From Symbiodinium natans (taxonomy: Eukaryota > Sar > Dinophyceae > Suessiales > Symbiodiniaceae), in assembly GCA_905221605.1 (NCBI GenBank), contig CAJNDS010001112.1:162001-226000 (forward strand): a stretch of DNA of 64,000 nucleotides. Reading direction: 5' to 3'. A program made the position numbers and the translations under genes. Below the pieces are notes generated by a model, which saw nothing but the letters and a program-made list of their open reading frames with translations, was not told the DNA's origin and made no database searches. Shown here piece after piece: positions 1 through 12,200 of this stretch (the stretch's first letter is position 1; every line of letters starts with the position of its first letter).

Positions 1-1650
1 AGGGATCTAAGTTTAAGGGTTCCTTCTCAGTATAATTGTATACGGGGTGGTGCTGTTCAAGTACCACTTTGCGGTGCTGCAGAAGTACCGGCAAAACTAG
101 GCCCTGGATCTTGAACCCCTAAGCCCCTAATAAGCCCTACAATCTTATAAGTTTGGATTTTTTACGTGGCAGTGCTGCTGCAGTACTGCGGAATGGTGCA
201 GAAGAAGTACCAACCTAGGACTATAGATAGTAGTCTAGAAGGCCGCAAGAGGGTTTTGAGCTTAGGAATGTGAAGGAGTAATGCAAACGAGCTGCTACTG
301 TTGCAGTGAAATTTATAGGGTTTATGAGGTTGTTCCCGAATCTGACTGCTCTGCGAAATAATTTAGGGTTTAAGTTTCTTCCCAAATATGACTGCTCTGC
401 GAAATGATTTGGGGTTTAGGGTTGTCAGGGTTTAGGGTTTATGGTTGAGGGATTTTAGGGTTAGGGTTTAGGGATTGCAGGGTTTCAGGTTGTTCCCAAA
501 CTGCTCTGCGAAATGATTTAAGGTTTAGGATTTAGGGTTTGAAGTTTAAGGCTGCAGAGATCGGGGGGCTTAACTGTCTACTTCTGGAGGGCTGCGGGCG
601 GCGGGGGGGGGGGGGGGTTGAAGTTTAAGGCTGCAGAGATCTGGGAACCTTAACTGTTCGCTTCCGGAAGGCTGGGGGGGGGGGGGATCTGGGGGCCTTA
701 ACTGTTTGCCTCTGGTTGGCTTGGGTCTGACGGGGGCTCAGGGGGGGGGGTTTGGGAGCTTAGGGGGCTTAGTGCTTAGGGGGTTTCGGGAGCGTCGAGG
801 GCTTTAGGGTTTACGGCTGTTCCCAAATCTGACTGCTCTGTTTCAGGGTTTAGGGTTTAGGGAGGGTTTATAAGGCTGTTCCCGATCTGACTGCTCTGCG
901 AAATGATTTAGGGTTTAGGGCTTTATAAGGTTGTTCCGTTTAGGGATGTCAGGGTTTAGGGTTTAGGGATTTTAGGGATGTTGGGGTTTACAGGGTTGTT
1001 CCCAAATCTAAGGTTTAGGGTTTAAGGTTTCGGGTTCTAGGGTTTAGGGAGTTTAGGGTTTGGTGGGCTTAGGGGGCTTTGGGGGCTTCGGGGGCGTCCT
1101 GGGCTTTAGGGTTTAAGGTTGTTTCCAAATCTGACTGCTCTGCGAAATGATTTAGGCTTAGGGATTTCAGGGTTTCAGGTTTAGGGATTTTCGGGTCGTT
1201 CCCAAGTCTGACTGTTCTGTGAGGAAATTTAAGGTTTCGGGATTTCAGGGTTTTGTAAGGCTGTTCCCAAATCTGACTGCCCTGCGAAATGATTTCGGGT
1301 TTAAGTTTCTTCCCAAATCTGACTGCTCTGCAAAATGATTTAGGGTTTAGGGATGTCAGGGTTTAGGGTTTAGGGTTAGGGTTTAAAGTCGTTCCAAAAC
1401 TGCTCTGCGAAATGATTTAAGGTTAAAGTATTTTAGGGTTCAGGGTTTAGAGTTTGAAGGTTGACTGTTTGCTTCTGGAGGGCTGGGGGGGGTTGGGGTT
1501 GAAGTGTAAGGCTGCAAAGATCTGGGGGCCTCAACTGTTCGCTTCCAGAGGGCTAGGGGGGTGGGGGTTTGAAGTTTAAAGCTGCAGAGATCTGAGGGCC
1601 TTAGCTGTTTGCTTCTGGGGGCTGGTCACGGGGGGGGAGGTTGAAGTTTA
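1..1650. repeat. Degenerate TTTAGGG array with two higher-order satellite units
   Basis: TTTAGGG-type heptamers run along the plus strand and are interspersed with two longer recurring units. Unit A reads roughly 'cccaaatctgactgctctgcgaaatgattta' and recurs near 335, 375, 492, 815, 870, 1115, 1265, 1305 and 1392, with stray copies near 2712 and 2795. Unit B begins 'gaagtttaaggctgcagaga' and ends in a G-run; it recurs near 540, 618, 1500, 1573 and 1643. No coding potential was seen. This looks like subtelomeric or interstitial telomere-derived satellite DNA. Confidence 0.8.
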
Positions 1651-1779
1651 AGGCTGCAGAGATCTGGGGGCCTTAACTGTTTGCTTCCGGAAGGCTGGGG
1701 GGTCAAACAAGCCCAAAGAAGGGACACCAAAATAGAGGCCGAGCTTTGCTTGTCCGACAAGGCCTAAAATAAAGAAAGC

Positions 1780-2020
1780 GCAGCCCCCCCTCATTTGCAA
1801 ACGCAATGCACGCATCATGGGTTTGGCAAACTTGCGGCTTAAAAAAAGCGGGGGGGGGTTCGGGCGGGGGGGTGCAGCCCCCCCACTTGCAAGCACAATG
1901 CTCGCATCACGTGGGTTCACATGCTTTGAAGCAAACTAGACCGGCTTGAAAAACAAGCGGGGGGTTTGGGGGCAACCCCCCCCCCCACTTGCAAACACAA
2001 TGCTCGCATCATGGGTTGGG
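1780..2020. repeat. Three copies of a G/C-run-flanked unit
   Basis: A unit made of a C-run, then 'acttgcaaacacaatgctcg', then 'catcatgggtt' occurs near 1788, 1876 and 1978. The copies are separated by long G-runs. The minus-strand reading frame through it is low-complexity and is not treated as a gene. Confidence 0.6.
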
Positions 2021-3000
2021 GGGGGGGCCATCCTTGGCATTTTCCAGCGGTTTAGGTTTGGGTTTAGGGTGAACGGTTTAGGGTTCCGGGTTTAGGTTTT
2101 AGATTCCCATGGTTCTGCTGGTGGCCTCTGCCCGTGGTCGTCCCGGGTCCGTCCCTGGGGGAGGGGCTTTTTTTGGTTCCGTAGCCGAGGGGGCTTTCCC
2201 TTTTTGTTCCGTAACCGCCCCGGCCCGCTCACTCACTGCACTGCTGGTGGCCTCTGCCTGTGGTCCTCGTTGGGTCCCTGGGGCGCGTTTGTTTTTTGCC
2301 GTTGCATAGCCTTCCTCCCCTCCCGGTCCCAGTCCCGGGTACGTCCCGATGCGACATAGCAAAAGAAAATACGGGTGGCAATTTAGCCAAAAAAACGCGC
2401 CGCCATAAGGTACCTCTAATTTCGGAAACCACTGAAAAAAGGGCCTCAATAATTAGAATAGGGTTTTTGGGGGGTGATCACAGTAGAATTTCAGAGGGAC
2501 TATAAGGGAAGACTCTTAGTAATTTATTCCGACCCCAAAACCACCAGGCTACAGAGCTGAACATAATCATTTTGTTTTCGCCGGCGCGCATTCACCGTTC
2601 AGCTTTTGACACCCAAGGAGGGTTTGACGGGGGCTCAGGGGGCGGTTTGAGAGCTTCGCGGGCTGAGGGCGCTGGGGGGGGGGGGGGCTTAGGGGGCTTC
2701 GGGGCTTAAAGTTGTTCCCAAACCTGACTGCTCTGCAAATTGATTTACGGTTAGGGATTTCAGGGTTTACGGTGTAGGGATTTTAGGGCTTATAAGTAAT
2801 CGGACTGCTCTGCGAAATGATTTAGGGTTTAGGGATTCTAGGGTTTAGGCCCAAAAAGCAAGGATGCTAGTTAAGCACGCTCGGTCCCCAAAAAGCGGTG
2901 CTAGTTAAACATGGAACAGTGGTCTGCTTCAGTGAGTGAGTTAACTTTTTAAACCCCAGGCTTAGACTTGTGCTCGACAGGAACCTTGAAGAGCTGCTCT
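2020..3000. other. Non-coding stretch with remnants of repeats
   Basis: The stretch contains direct repeats of a 'ctgctggtggcctctgcc'-like unit near 2116 and 2242, a fragment near 2402-2432 that matches the end of the inverted-repeat elements described at 26.2, 28.0 and 59.5 kb, and more TTTAGGG-type DNA. No supported gene. Confidence 0.5.
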
Positions 3001-3004
3001 ATTG

Positions 3005-3925
3005 TTTTAAAGCCTTGCAACCCCAACGTTTCTCCAAATCGAATCGGTCCCTGAAAAAACACTTTTTCCCTCTGCGAGACCTGCTTTTTCAGAGACCGTT
3101 TCAAAAGTTAGGCGAACCGGGCTTTGTCAACCCCAACATCACTCCAAATCAAAACGGTCCCTGAAAAAACACTTTTCGCTCAGTGAAAAATGCAAAATAA
3201 GGGTTCGTTTCGAGTTAAGAGGAATTCGGAGTGCGAGGATTCGAGGGCTGATTTCAAACAGTACAGCCCATGAAACCTAATCATCCGCACGATTGTCCTG
3301 TTTACACTTTTCTATAGGCGAAAATTGCAAAAACAATAACCGAATGGAATATGGAAGCGGTTCATGTGTCGCCCTCCACGCAATTGTCTGGGTAGAACCG
3401 GTTTGGGACAAGTCGGCGTTGGACAGTTGAGAAAAGGACCCCCAGACAAAAAGCAATGTCCCCAGACATTGCGAATTGTCTAGGGGGAACCGGTTTTACC
3501 CAGACAGTTATAAGGGGAAATCGGCCTTACACCAAGACCGTCTTCCCGAAAGCCGATTTTAACATTACAATTGTCTGGGTAAAACCGGTTCTCCCTAGAT
3601 AATTCGTAATGTCTGGGCACCTTGTGAATTGTCTAGGGGGATTTCTGCGAACTGTCCCGCGGCCTTTTTTTCGAACCGCGGCTGCTCCGGATTTGTCTTC
3701 CATTCGGGCATTGTTTTTGCAATTTTCGCCTATAGGAAAGTGTAAACAGGACGCTCGTTCGGACGACTAGGTGCGTGGACTATATGTACTGTTTGAAATA
3801 AACCCTCGAATCCTCGCACCTCGACTTCCTGTTAACTCGAAACGAACCCTTTCATGCACTTTTCACTGAGCGAAAAGCGCTTTTTCAGGGACCGTTTTGA
3901 TTTGGAGTGACGTTGGGGTTCAGGG
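3005..3925. mobile_element. Long fold-back (inverted-repeat) element
   Basis: Two arms face each other. The left arm is about 3130-3362. The right arm, about 3695-3925, is its reverse complement with scattered mismatches. Shared blocks include 'actccaaatcaaaacggtcc', 'gggttcgtttcgagttaa', 'gcgaggattcgaggg' and 'cctataggcgaaaattgcaa' (orientation adjusted). Inside, a second smaller inverted pair built on 'gtctgggtaaaaccggtt' lies at about 3466-3507 and 3573-3617. The left side also carries a tandem partial copy of the outer block near 3020-3060. No transposase frame is present, so it would be a non-autonomous fold-back or MITE-like element. Confidence 0.8.
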
Positions 3926-4790
3926 TTTAGGGCTTAGGTTTAGGGCTTAAGGCTTAGGGTTTGGGGCTCAGGGCTTCTTAGGGTTTAGGGTTTAGGGCTT
4001 CTTAGGGCCCTTCTTAAGGTTTAGGGCTTAGGGTCTAGGGTTTAGGGCTTGTTGTTTTAGGCTTCAGGGTTCTTAGGGTCTTAGGGTTTAGGGCTTCTTA
4101 GGGTTTAGGGTTTAGGGCTTCTTAGGGCTTCTTAGGGTTTAGGGTTTAGGGTTTAGGGTTTAGGGCTTCTTAGGATTTAGGGTTTACGGCTTGTTAGGGT
4201 TTAGGGTTTAGGGCTTAGGGTTTCTTAGGGTTTAGTGTTTAGGGCTTAGGGTTTGTTAGGGTTTAGGGTTTTCAAGGTTTAGGATTTCTGAGGGTTCAGG
4301 CTATAGGGCTTAGGGACCCTAAACCCTAAACCCTAAACCCCAAACCCCAAACCCGAAACCCTAAACCCTAAACCCTAAACCCTAAACCCTAAACCCTAAA
4401 CCCTAAACCCTAAACCAGCAACCAACCCTAAACCCTAAAGCCTAAGAAGCCTGAGGGTTCAGAGGCGGGGTTTAGGGTTTGTAGTTTGGGGTTTAGGGTT
4501 TAGGGTTTCAAGGTTTAGGGTTAAGGTCCGGGCAGAAAGGGCAGCAGTCGAGTCCCTTGTGAAAAAGGGTTTACGGTGCAGGGTTGAGGTTTTAGGGTTT
4601 GGGTTTAGGATTTTGGCTCTAAGGTTTGGGGTCGGGGGTTTAGGGTTGAGGGCTGGGGTGTTGGGTTTTGGGGTTGAGGGTTCAATGTTGGGGTTTGGGG
4701 TTTCCGGTTTAAGTTTTAGGGTTGAGGGTCGATGTTTGGAGTTCACCTTCAGAGCTGGGGCTTAGGGTTGCAGGTTTAAAGTTTTGGGGT
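3925..4790. repeat. TTTAGGG/CCCTAAA array with orientation switch
   Basis: TTTAGGG-type repeats run to about 4310. The strand then flips to near-perfect CCCTAAA repeats (4314-4435) and flips back to degenerate TTTAGGG-type from about 4450. True chromosome ends do not show this head-to-head arrangement, so the array is interstitial. Confidence 0.85.
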
Positions 4791-4849
4791 TGAAATGAAT
4801 CCTCAATTGGGGGTCATATACCCTAGGAAGTCCACTCAGGGTGGGTTGC

Positions 4850-5005
4850 TATTACGGCGACTCTTACTCTTACTATTTCGATTACTATTTCTTGCTACTA
4901 TTACCTTTACTCTTCTTGTTCTTGTTACGATTACGATTACTGTTACGGCATTAGTAGCAGTAATTGTAGTTGTAACGGTAATAATAGTAGTAACAATAGT
5001 GAAAT
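4850..5005. repeat. Degenerate TTA/GTA trinucleotide tract
   Basis: Short runs of tta, att and gta change from pyrimidine-rich to purine-rich around 4945. The small reading frames over it are simple-sequence artefacts. Confidence 0.6.
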
Positions 5006-5204
5006 CATATTGATAATCGCATTAGAAGTAGTTATGGTGCTGGTAATAGCAATAGTGGAAAACTGCAAAAATGAGCGAGTCGGGACAGGCAGGTTGTGGG
5101 GGAAGGGGTCGCTTAGCAAAATTTTTGTGGAATCACTTGGCACGTTTTTTGTGCTTGCGCAGGGCGTGCGCTCCCCCCCCCCCCCTGCCCCCCCTCTTGT
5201 CCAC

Positions 5205-5720
5205 GGCAATCTAAACCCTAAACCCCTAAACCGTGGGCGCCGTTGGGGTTGAGGAGGTCTTCAGGGTTTGGGGTCTAAAACCCTAAAAACCCTAAGCCCT
5301 AAACCCTAAAACACCCTAAGAAGCCCTAAACCCTGAACCCTAAGAAGCCCCAAACCGACCCTAAACCCAATCCCTAACCCCTAGACCCGTGCTTCACTCT
5401 GGAGGACGACTCGTCCCGCAAGCGATTCCAGATGAAGAAAAAAAGCCCAAAACCCTGAGAAACACCAAAACCCTAACAAACCCAAACCCTCAAAACCCTA
5501 TGCCCTAATCCCTAAAAACGCCCTATGCCGCGCCCGAAACCCCAAACCCTAAGAAGCCCTAAGAAGCCCTAAGAAGCCCTAAGCCCAAAACCCTAAGCCC
5601 TAAGAAGCCAAAAGCCCTAAACCGTGCGCCCTAAACGCTAAGAAGCCCTAAACCCTAAGAGCCCGAAACCCTGAGCACCCTAAACCCTAAGAAACCCTAA
5701 ACCCTAAACCCTAAGAAGTT
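5205..5720. repeat. CCCTAAA / CCCTAAGAAG degenerate array
   Basis: Plus-strand CCCTAAA heptamers alternate with a 'ccctaagaag' variant (5310-5710). No gene is seen. The following 5720-6160 stretch holds no supported gene either. Confidence 0.8.
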
Positions 5721-6159
5721 CGACCAAATTGTAAGCGCTCTTCATGAGTTTCTAAGGGTGGTTTTTCTGCCAAAGAGACTGTTTTTTGCATTCTTTTCAA
5801 TGTTGAAAACTACATACCGCATTTTTGATCTTGAAAGGTAGATCTGGCTCAATCAAGCAAACACCAGAGGCGAAATTTTCCAGGTGCTCTCACTTTCTCG
5901 GGCCTGCTTTGTTTTGTTTGACAATCAAGCCCGGAAGTGTAACCAGTTTTGCACTTTCGGCTAGCCGAAAATTACGGAAAAGTATGCCGGTTTTCAGCCT
6001 TGGGCTTGCTTGCGACCATTGTAAGCAAAGATCGGCCTCTGTTTGGACGGGGCCTGTATGCATGCCTTGTTGGACAAGCAATTTCAATACTCGGCCTTAA
6101 ATTTTGTGGGGTCCACTGTCATTTACATATACGTATTAACTATTGAAATATTATTTATT

Positions 6160-6718
6160 TTTGCACTTTTGGATGGGTGAAAATTGCAAAAATGAGGTCC
6201 GTTTCCAGTCTCAGGCCTGGTGCCCCTTTTGGTGTCCCTGACTAAGTAGAAAAATACTTGTTTTTGCACTTTGGGATGGGTGAAAATTGCAAAAATGAGG
6301 TCCGTTTCCAGTCTCAGGCCCGGCGTCTCTTCAGCCTCCGGCCTGCTCCCCTGTATTTTGGCTCATGGATGGGTGAAAATTGCAAAAAAAATTCCGTTTG
6401 TGGTTTATTACTATCAAAATACCTGTTTTTATAGTTTTGGATGGGTGAAAATTGCAAAAATGAGGTCCGTTTCCAGTCTCAGGCCTGGTGCCCCTTTTGG
6501 TGTCCCTGGTTAAAGTTAAGTAGAATAAAATTTACCGATTTTGACACTTATGGATGGGAGAAACTTGAAAATGAGGTCCGTTTCCAGTCTTAGGCCTGGC
6601 GCCCTTCAGCCTCCGGCCTGGCTCCCTGTATTTTGGCGTCCCTGATTAGGTATAAAAATATTGTTTTTATACTTTTGGATGGGTGAAAATTGCAAAAATG
6701 AGGTCCGTTTCCAGTCTA
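6160..6718 (+). repeat. Minisatellite, six ~70-125 bp units
   Basis: The core 'ggatgggtgaaaattgcaaa' followed by 'aatgaggtccgtttccagtct' recurs at about 6171, 6274, 6367 (shortened), 6439, 6552 and 6677. Between cores lie variants of 'caggcctggtgccccttttgg' or 'cagcctccggcctg', then a T-rich end. The repeat explains the open plus-strand frames here. Confidence 0.85.
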
Positions 6719-6774
6719 ATATAATATAACTATAACATAATACGATATACTATAATAAAATATAATTATATATA

Positions 6775-6922
6775 AACAGATGTGTATATACATATATACA
6801 TATATACATATATACATATATACTTATATACCTATATACATATCTACATATACATATATATATACATATACATATATACATTTATGCATATATGCATGTA
6901 TACATACATGCATACATACATG

Positions 6923-6954
<32 letters not shown>

Positions 6955-7042
6955 CATATATACATATATACGTATATACATATATACATATATACATATA
7001 TACATATATATGTATATATGTATGTATGTATGTATGTATGTT
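6775..7042. repeat. TATACA/CATA AT-rich satellite
   Basis: An uninterrupted run of catatata, catacatg and tatgtatg motifs. The Tyr/Ile/His reading frames in both directions are by-products of the 4-6 bp period. Confidence 0.9.
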
Positions 7043-7139
7043 AGTATTTTCCATAAATCGGTTTGTTCGCTGCAACATTTGGAAACAACGTTTGGTTGCT
7101 TGGTTGCTTTATATCGGTTTGCTTCAGCAAAATGAAAAA

Positions 7140-7245
7140 AATTAAAAAATTAACGCTATTTAACCCTAAGAAACCTAAACCCCAAACCCCAAACACGCTG
7201 AAGCCGAACCTTACACATTGGCTTCCTCCCAGATACCAGGAAGCC

Positions 7246-7284
<39 letters not shown>

Positions 7285-8720
7285 ACCCTAAACCCTAAAC
7301 CTTAATCGAAAACCCGAAGCCCTATACCCTAAACCCAAAGAACCCTAACCCCCAACCCCTAAACCCTAAGCGCCTGAACCCCTCAACCCCTAAACCCTAA
7401 ACCCAAAACCCACGACCCTAAACCCTCAACCCGAAACACCCCCAAAACAAACCCTAAACCCTAAACCCTAAACCTTAAACCCTAAACCCTAATTAAACCC
7501 TAAACCCTAAACACCCTAAAGTCCAACCTTACACCCTAAACCCTAAACCCTAATTAAACCCTAAACCCTAAACACCCTAAAGTCCAACCTTACACATTGG
7601 CTTCCTCCCAGATAGCAGGGAGCCCTAAACCCTAAACACTAAACCCTAGACCCTAAACCCTAAACCCTAAACCTTAAACCCAAAAAGCCCTAAACCCTAG
7701 ACCATAAACCCTATACCCTAAAACCTAAAAAAAACCCTGCGAAACCCCCGAAACCTGAGACCCTAAACCGTACTTAAACCCTAAACCCTAAACACTAAAC
7801 ACCCTAAAGTCCAACCTTACACCCTAAGCCCTAAACCAAACCCTAAACCCTAAACCCTACTTAAACCCTAAACCCTGAACCCTAAACAACCTAAAGCCCA
7901 ACCTTATACCCTAAACCCTAAACCCTAAAAAAAAACCTAAACCTGACCCTAAACCCTAAAAACCCTAAACCCTAAAAACCCTAACCCCCAACCCCTAAAC
8001 CCTAAACGCTTAAACCCCTAAACCCCTAAACCCCTGAACCCCTAAACCCTAAACCCACGACCCTCGACCCGAAACCCCCCCAAAACAAACCCTAAACCCT
8101 AAACCCTAAACCTTGAACCCTAAACCATAAACCCTGAACCCTAATTAAACCCTAAACCCTAAACACCCTAAAGCCCCACCTTACACCCTAAACCCCAAAC
8201 GTTAAAAACACAACCCTAAACCCCAAAACCCTAGACCCTAAACCCTAAAACCCTAAACACCCTAAACCCTAAACCCTGAACCCTACTTAAACCCTAAACC
8301 CTATACCCTAAACACCCTAAAGCCCAAACTTCACATCCAAACCCTAAACCCTAAAACATACAACTAAACCCTAAAACCCTATACCCTAAGCCCTAAATCC
8401 CTAAACCCTAAAAACCCTAAACCCTAAACCTAAAACCCTATACCCTAAACCCTACAAACCCTAACCCCCAAACCCACCCCAAAACCCCTAAACCCTAAAC
8501 CTAAAACCCACGACCCTAAACCCTAAACCCTAAACAAACCCTAACCCACGACCCTAAACCCTAAACCCTAAACCCTAAACCCTAAACCCTAAACCCTAAA
8601 CCCTAAACCCTAAACCCCCCAAAACAAACCCTGACCCCTACCCCTACAAAAACCCTAAACCCTAAACCCTAACCCCTAAACCCTAAACCCCAAACCCCTA
8701 AACCCTAAGCCTAAACACCA
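7140..8720. repeat. Main CCCTAAA array with satellite inserts
   Basis: About 1.6 kb of CCCTAAA-type repeat, with a CTCAACC sub-array near 7247-7290 and near-perfect runs near 8530-8620. A recurring insert, 'cacccta aagtccaacctta' followed by acaccctaaaccc, appears near 7510, 7572, 7802, 7893 and 8165. Two copies (about 7213 and 7590) continue into 'cattggcttcctcccagata'. This is telomere-derived interstitial satellite. Confidence 0.85.
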
Positions 8721-8925
8721 AACCCGGAAAAAGACGCAGATTACGCTTCAAAAAAAAGACGCAGATAACCCTCTGTGGAAGCCAAAAGTGTGATGCCCTG
8801 CAGGAAAACCACCCTAAAAAACACGCAGATATCCCAGAACAAAAAGACGCAGACAACCCAAAACTAAAGACGCAGATAACCTTAAAAAAGAAAGACGCGG
8901 ATAACATCTGCTCCTGCAAAAGACG
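8720..8925. repeat. 'aaaaagacgcagataacc' tandem repeat
   Basis: About six copies of a gacgcagata-centred motif lie between 8730 and 8905, at irregular 25-70 bp spacing. They sit at the right end of the CCCTAAA array. From here to about 9270 no gene is supported. Confidence 0.65.
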
Positions 8926-9274
8926 GCCAGACTGTGCTAGGGAGAGGGGTTTGGCTTTGAAGTTTGATTTCAGGGTTTTGGGGCTAGGTCTAGGGTTCTG
9001 TGGTCAGGAGTGGTTTAGGTTGTTTGTTCTTGAAATTGGGAGGGTGCCTGAGGATTCCCTAATCTCGAAACCCTGAACTTTCAACCCCAAAGTGCCCTAA
9101 ACCCTGGTGTGCCTGTTAAGGCTCCGAAAAGAAACCCTTAAGGCTTGGAAAAGCAACCCTAAACTTTGAAACCCTGACAAAGTGGTATCCTAGATACCTT
9201 TTGCTGGTATCCTAGTTGTCTTGCTGGGACCTTTTGAGTGTTGCCGAGTGCCCTAAGGAGTCGTGGCCGGCCGC

Positions 9275-12200
9275 CTTCAAGCGCGATTCCTAGTTTCGTC
9301 CCATCGCCCCGTGGCCTCCAGCTCTCGTCTGTGCTGCACGCCTTCCTCTAGCCGACCCGACATGGCCGCATGCTTCTCATCTGCTTGGCCTTCAAGGCAG
9401 AGCACCGGGAGAGCAGGGGCGCAGTCGACAGAAGCTGCACCGAGTGAATCCGGGAGGGAGGGGTGGGACGCATGACGAAGCACACTTTTCCGAATCTACA
9501 ACTTCGGTGTCTTCCCTTCCTTTCAATCAAGCGGCGCTGGATGTCGCTGGTCTTGGCCACTACCTGGCACTGATCCAGAACAGACCGCGTCAACGGTTCA
9601 TGTGATTGAGATGCTGGAGTGTAGGCATTCGGGTGCCTTCTTAATTGTATTGCCCTTAGGTGGTCTCGGCAGAGGGCAATTACCGCCACCCGCTCATACC
9701 TGGATCGCGAACATTGATTTTTCCTGCAGTCAACGCAACTTCCACCTTATGTCCTGCCAACCTCTTTATTCATGCGATGACTGCATTGCATGACCAGCGG
9801 ACTGTAGGCCACAGCTTCCATGACACCCGCACACTCAATCTGGCAGCTTCCGCCCGCTCATCCATCGACATGATCTCGGACCGGAGCCGCGACAAGTCCT
9901 GCTCTAAACGGCAGCCAGCTGCAGAAAGTCTGCTGAGCATCCCTCTTGAGCTTTGCAGATGTGGATCGCGCCGCTCTACTTTTCTTCTCTGAAGTTTCTT
10001 CACGTGCCAGCTTTGAAGATCACTGCGCTTCGAATTTTCAAGCAATCCTCGTCAACTCTGCGACGTCTGCTGTCCACCTGTTCTGAGCACGTGACACGCA
10101 ATGCGCTAGTGCTGAAACAGTTCGCATCTTAGCTGCCTCGTACTTCAGTGCAACCAAGGCAGTGTCGCTGAGCAACGCATTTGAAGGAGAGTCGCCCAGG
10201 GCAATTGGGCAAGAAGCGACTATGAATTGTCGCCGCAGAAAGCCGGCCCCAACCGCCCGAACTCACAACAAAGCAGTCAGCAACTGTCGAATCGGGCATC
10301 CTGTAGGCCATAAGATTCCTGTCAGTAGCTACTGCTATGACCATCTTCAGAGCCCCACGAAGCCTCGAAACGTAGTGAGGAAGCCATGTCTCTCACCTTG
10401 CCCAACACGCAGGCTTCTCCAAGGATTCGGGTTGAGTTGATCGTCCACTGGCAGCATCAGAACAGGGGAACTGGGGCCAAGCGCGGTTCTGATGGAAGCG
10501 TCAATGTCATCGTTCCTTGAAAGCATGAATAACCCAACGAAATCACAGCGTGCTGCACAATTTTTCCATATTTTTCCTGCACCTTCCGCCCTCACTCAGT
10601 AAACAGCGTGCAGCTTTGTCCGGTGTTCCAAACTCTGCTGCCGACACCAAATTTAATCTGCCACGGCTCATGTCATTCCAGCTCACTATGTCCGTCTTGG
10701 CGTCCAGCTTGACCTGCGCCGAAATCAGGCACAAGCTGGGCAAAGCTTGGACAACACGTCAGTCTCCCTAGAAGTCCACAAGCTCACAAATCCATGCATG
10801 GACCGAGAGCCAAAGTTTTGGCAGTTGCAGAAATCTAGCGCGCTCGCTTCGAGCAGCCTGCATCTGTTGGCTCACTTCGTTGATGTCGACACCAATTTGC
10901 TGGCAGCGCTCGTGTGCCTGCATGTGCCATCGCAGAAAGCACGTGCCCGGCGAGTAACGAAACAAACAACACGTAAGCTGCAACCGCAATACAGTGTTTC
11001 GAGTTGCTTGTGGCTGTACATCAAAAGTGGACGAACACGCGCTTATTTAAAGTCATCGGGCTCTGCCAGGGGGATGAGAACTATGATAAGTGTGTCCTAC
11101 AATGGACGACCTTGACTTGTTGACTTGTTAACTTGTTAACCTGCGGCCAGTAAAATCATCTCTCGATCTGCCACCAGCTTGGATGATCTACTAGTAAACT
11201 AGTTAGTACTGCCAATGGGGGCCCCTATATGCCCCTATCATAGCCTCCTGCAGGCTTTGCGAGACGTCCTCCATCCAGGCGTCGTGCGCTTTCAGTGCCT
11301 CAGGACAGAGAAAGACTCACCTTGGAGGATGCCACTCACAGGATCTGCTCACCCACTGCTCCTCGGTTTAGGGTTTAGGGTTTAGGGTTTAAGGGTTTAG
11401 GGTTTAGGGTTTAGGGACCGCTCCTCCTGCATGTCTCCCATATCCAAGCGCATGGTAGAGATCTCGGCAGTGACCGTTGCCTGCTTGCAGGAACGCTGTT
11501 GGTCCCCCTTATTTTCCGAAGGGCTCCTTCTTCTGCATTTTTCTTGTCAGGATTTGGCTTCGATCAACATTGCAGTTCATCTGCATTTCTGGAAGTTGTA
11601 TCCCGACCGACAGTCCCTCCAGCGGGCTTCCCTTTGGGATATCTTGGGGCCTCCGCCTGCAGCCTTTGTTCAGTCGTTTTGCTTAACTCACAATTTTGTC
11701 TGGTGCTCTTAGTGGTGGACTCGAGGTAGGGAGCATTCTTTGCCAGCCCGCGTCCCCGCAGAAAAGCGACACAGCTTTGTTTGGAACTGAGTTTGGCGAT
11801 CGCGGCTACGTGAGTTTCAGAGAGCAATGCCTGCAACCTCACCTCCGTGGACCTAACAAAGGCAGAATATGTCTCGTCTGACCATACTTATAGGCTTGTT
11901 CCAAGTCATGAAGCATTTTTCACAGGCAAGGACAGGCAGAGAGGAGATGCAATGCAACGGCATGAGATTGTGTCATCCATCGGATTGCTGCATTTGCAGG
12001 GCAATTCCAAGAGCAAAGCACGCGACACATGCTGGATAACGTTCTTGACAATTCAAATAACTACTGCACATTCAAACCAAGATGTGTCTGAAGCCCGCAA
12101 ATCCTCGACTCGCTGGCGAGAGGTGATGATGGAGTGGGTCGAGTCGACCTCAAGGGTAGTAAAACTCCTCTCAGTGGACTGAGGTCGGGCTGTCGTGAGT

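Noticed and set aside
6345-6370. 'gtattttggctcatgg', similar to part of the dinoflagellate spliced leader
   Set aside because: Only about 10-12 bases agree. The sequence belongs to a spacer of the minisatellite, another copy of which (near 6636) reads 'gtattttggcgtccc', so it is not a spliced-leader gene.
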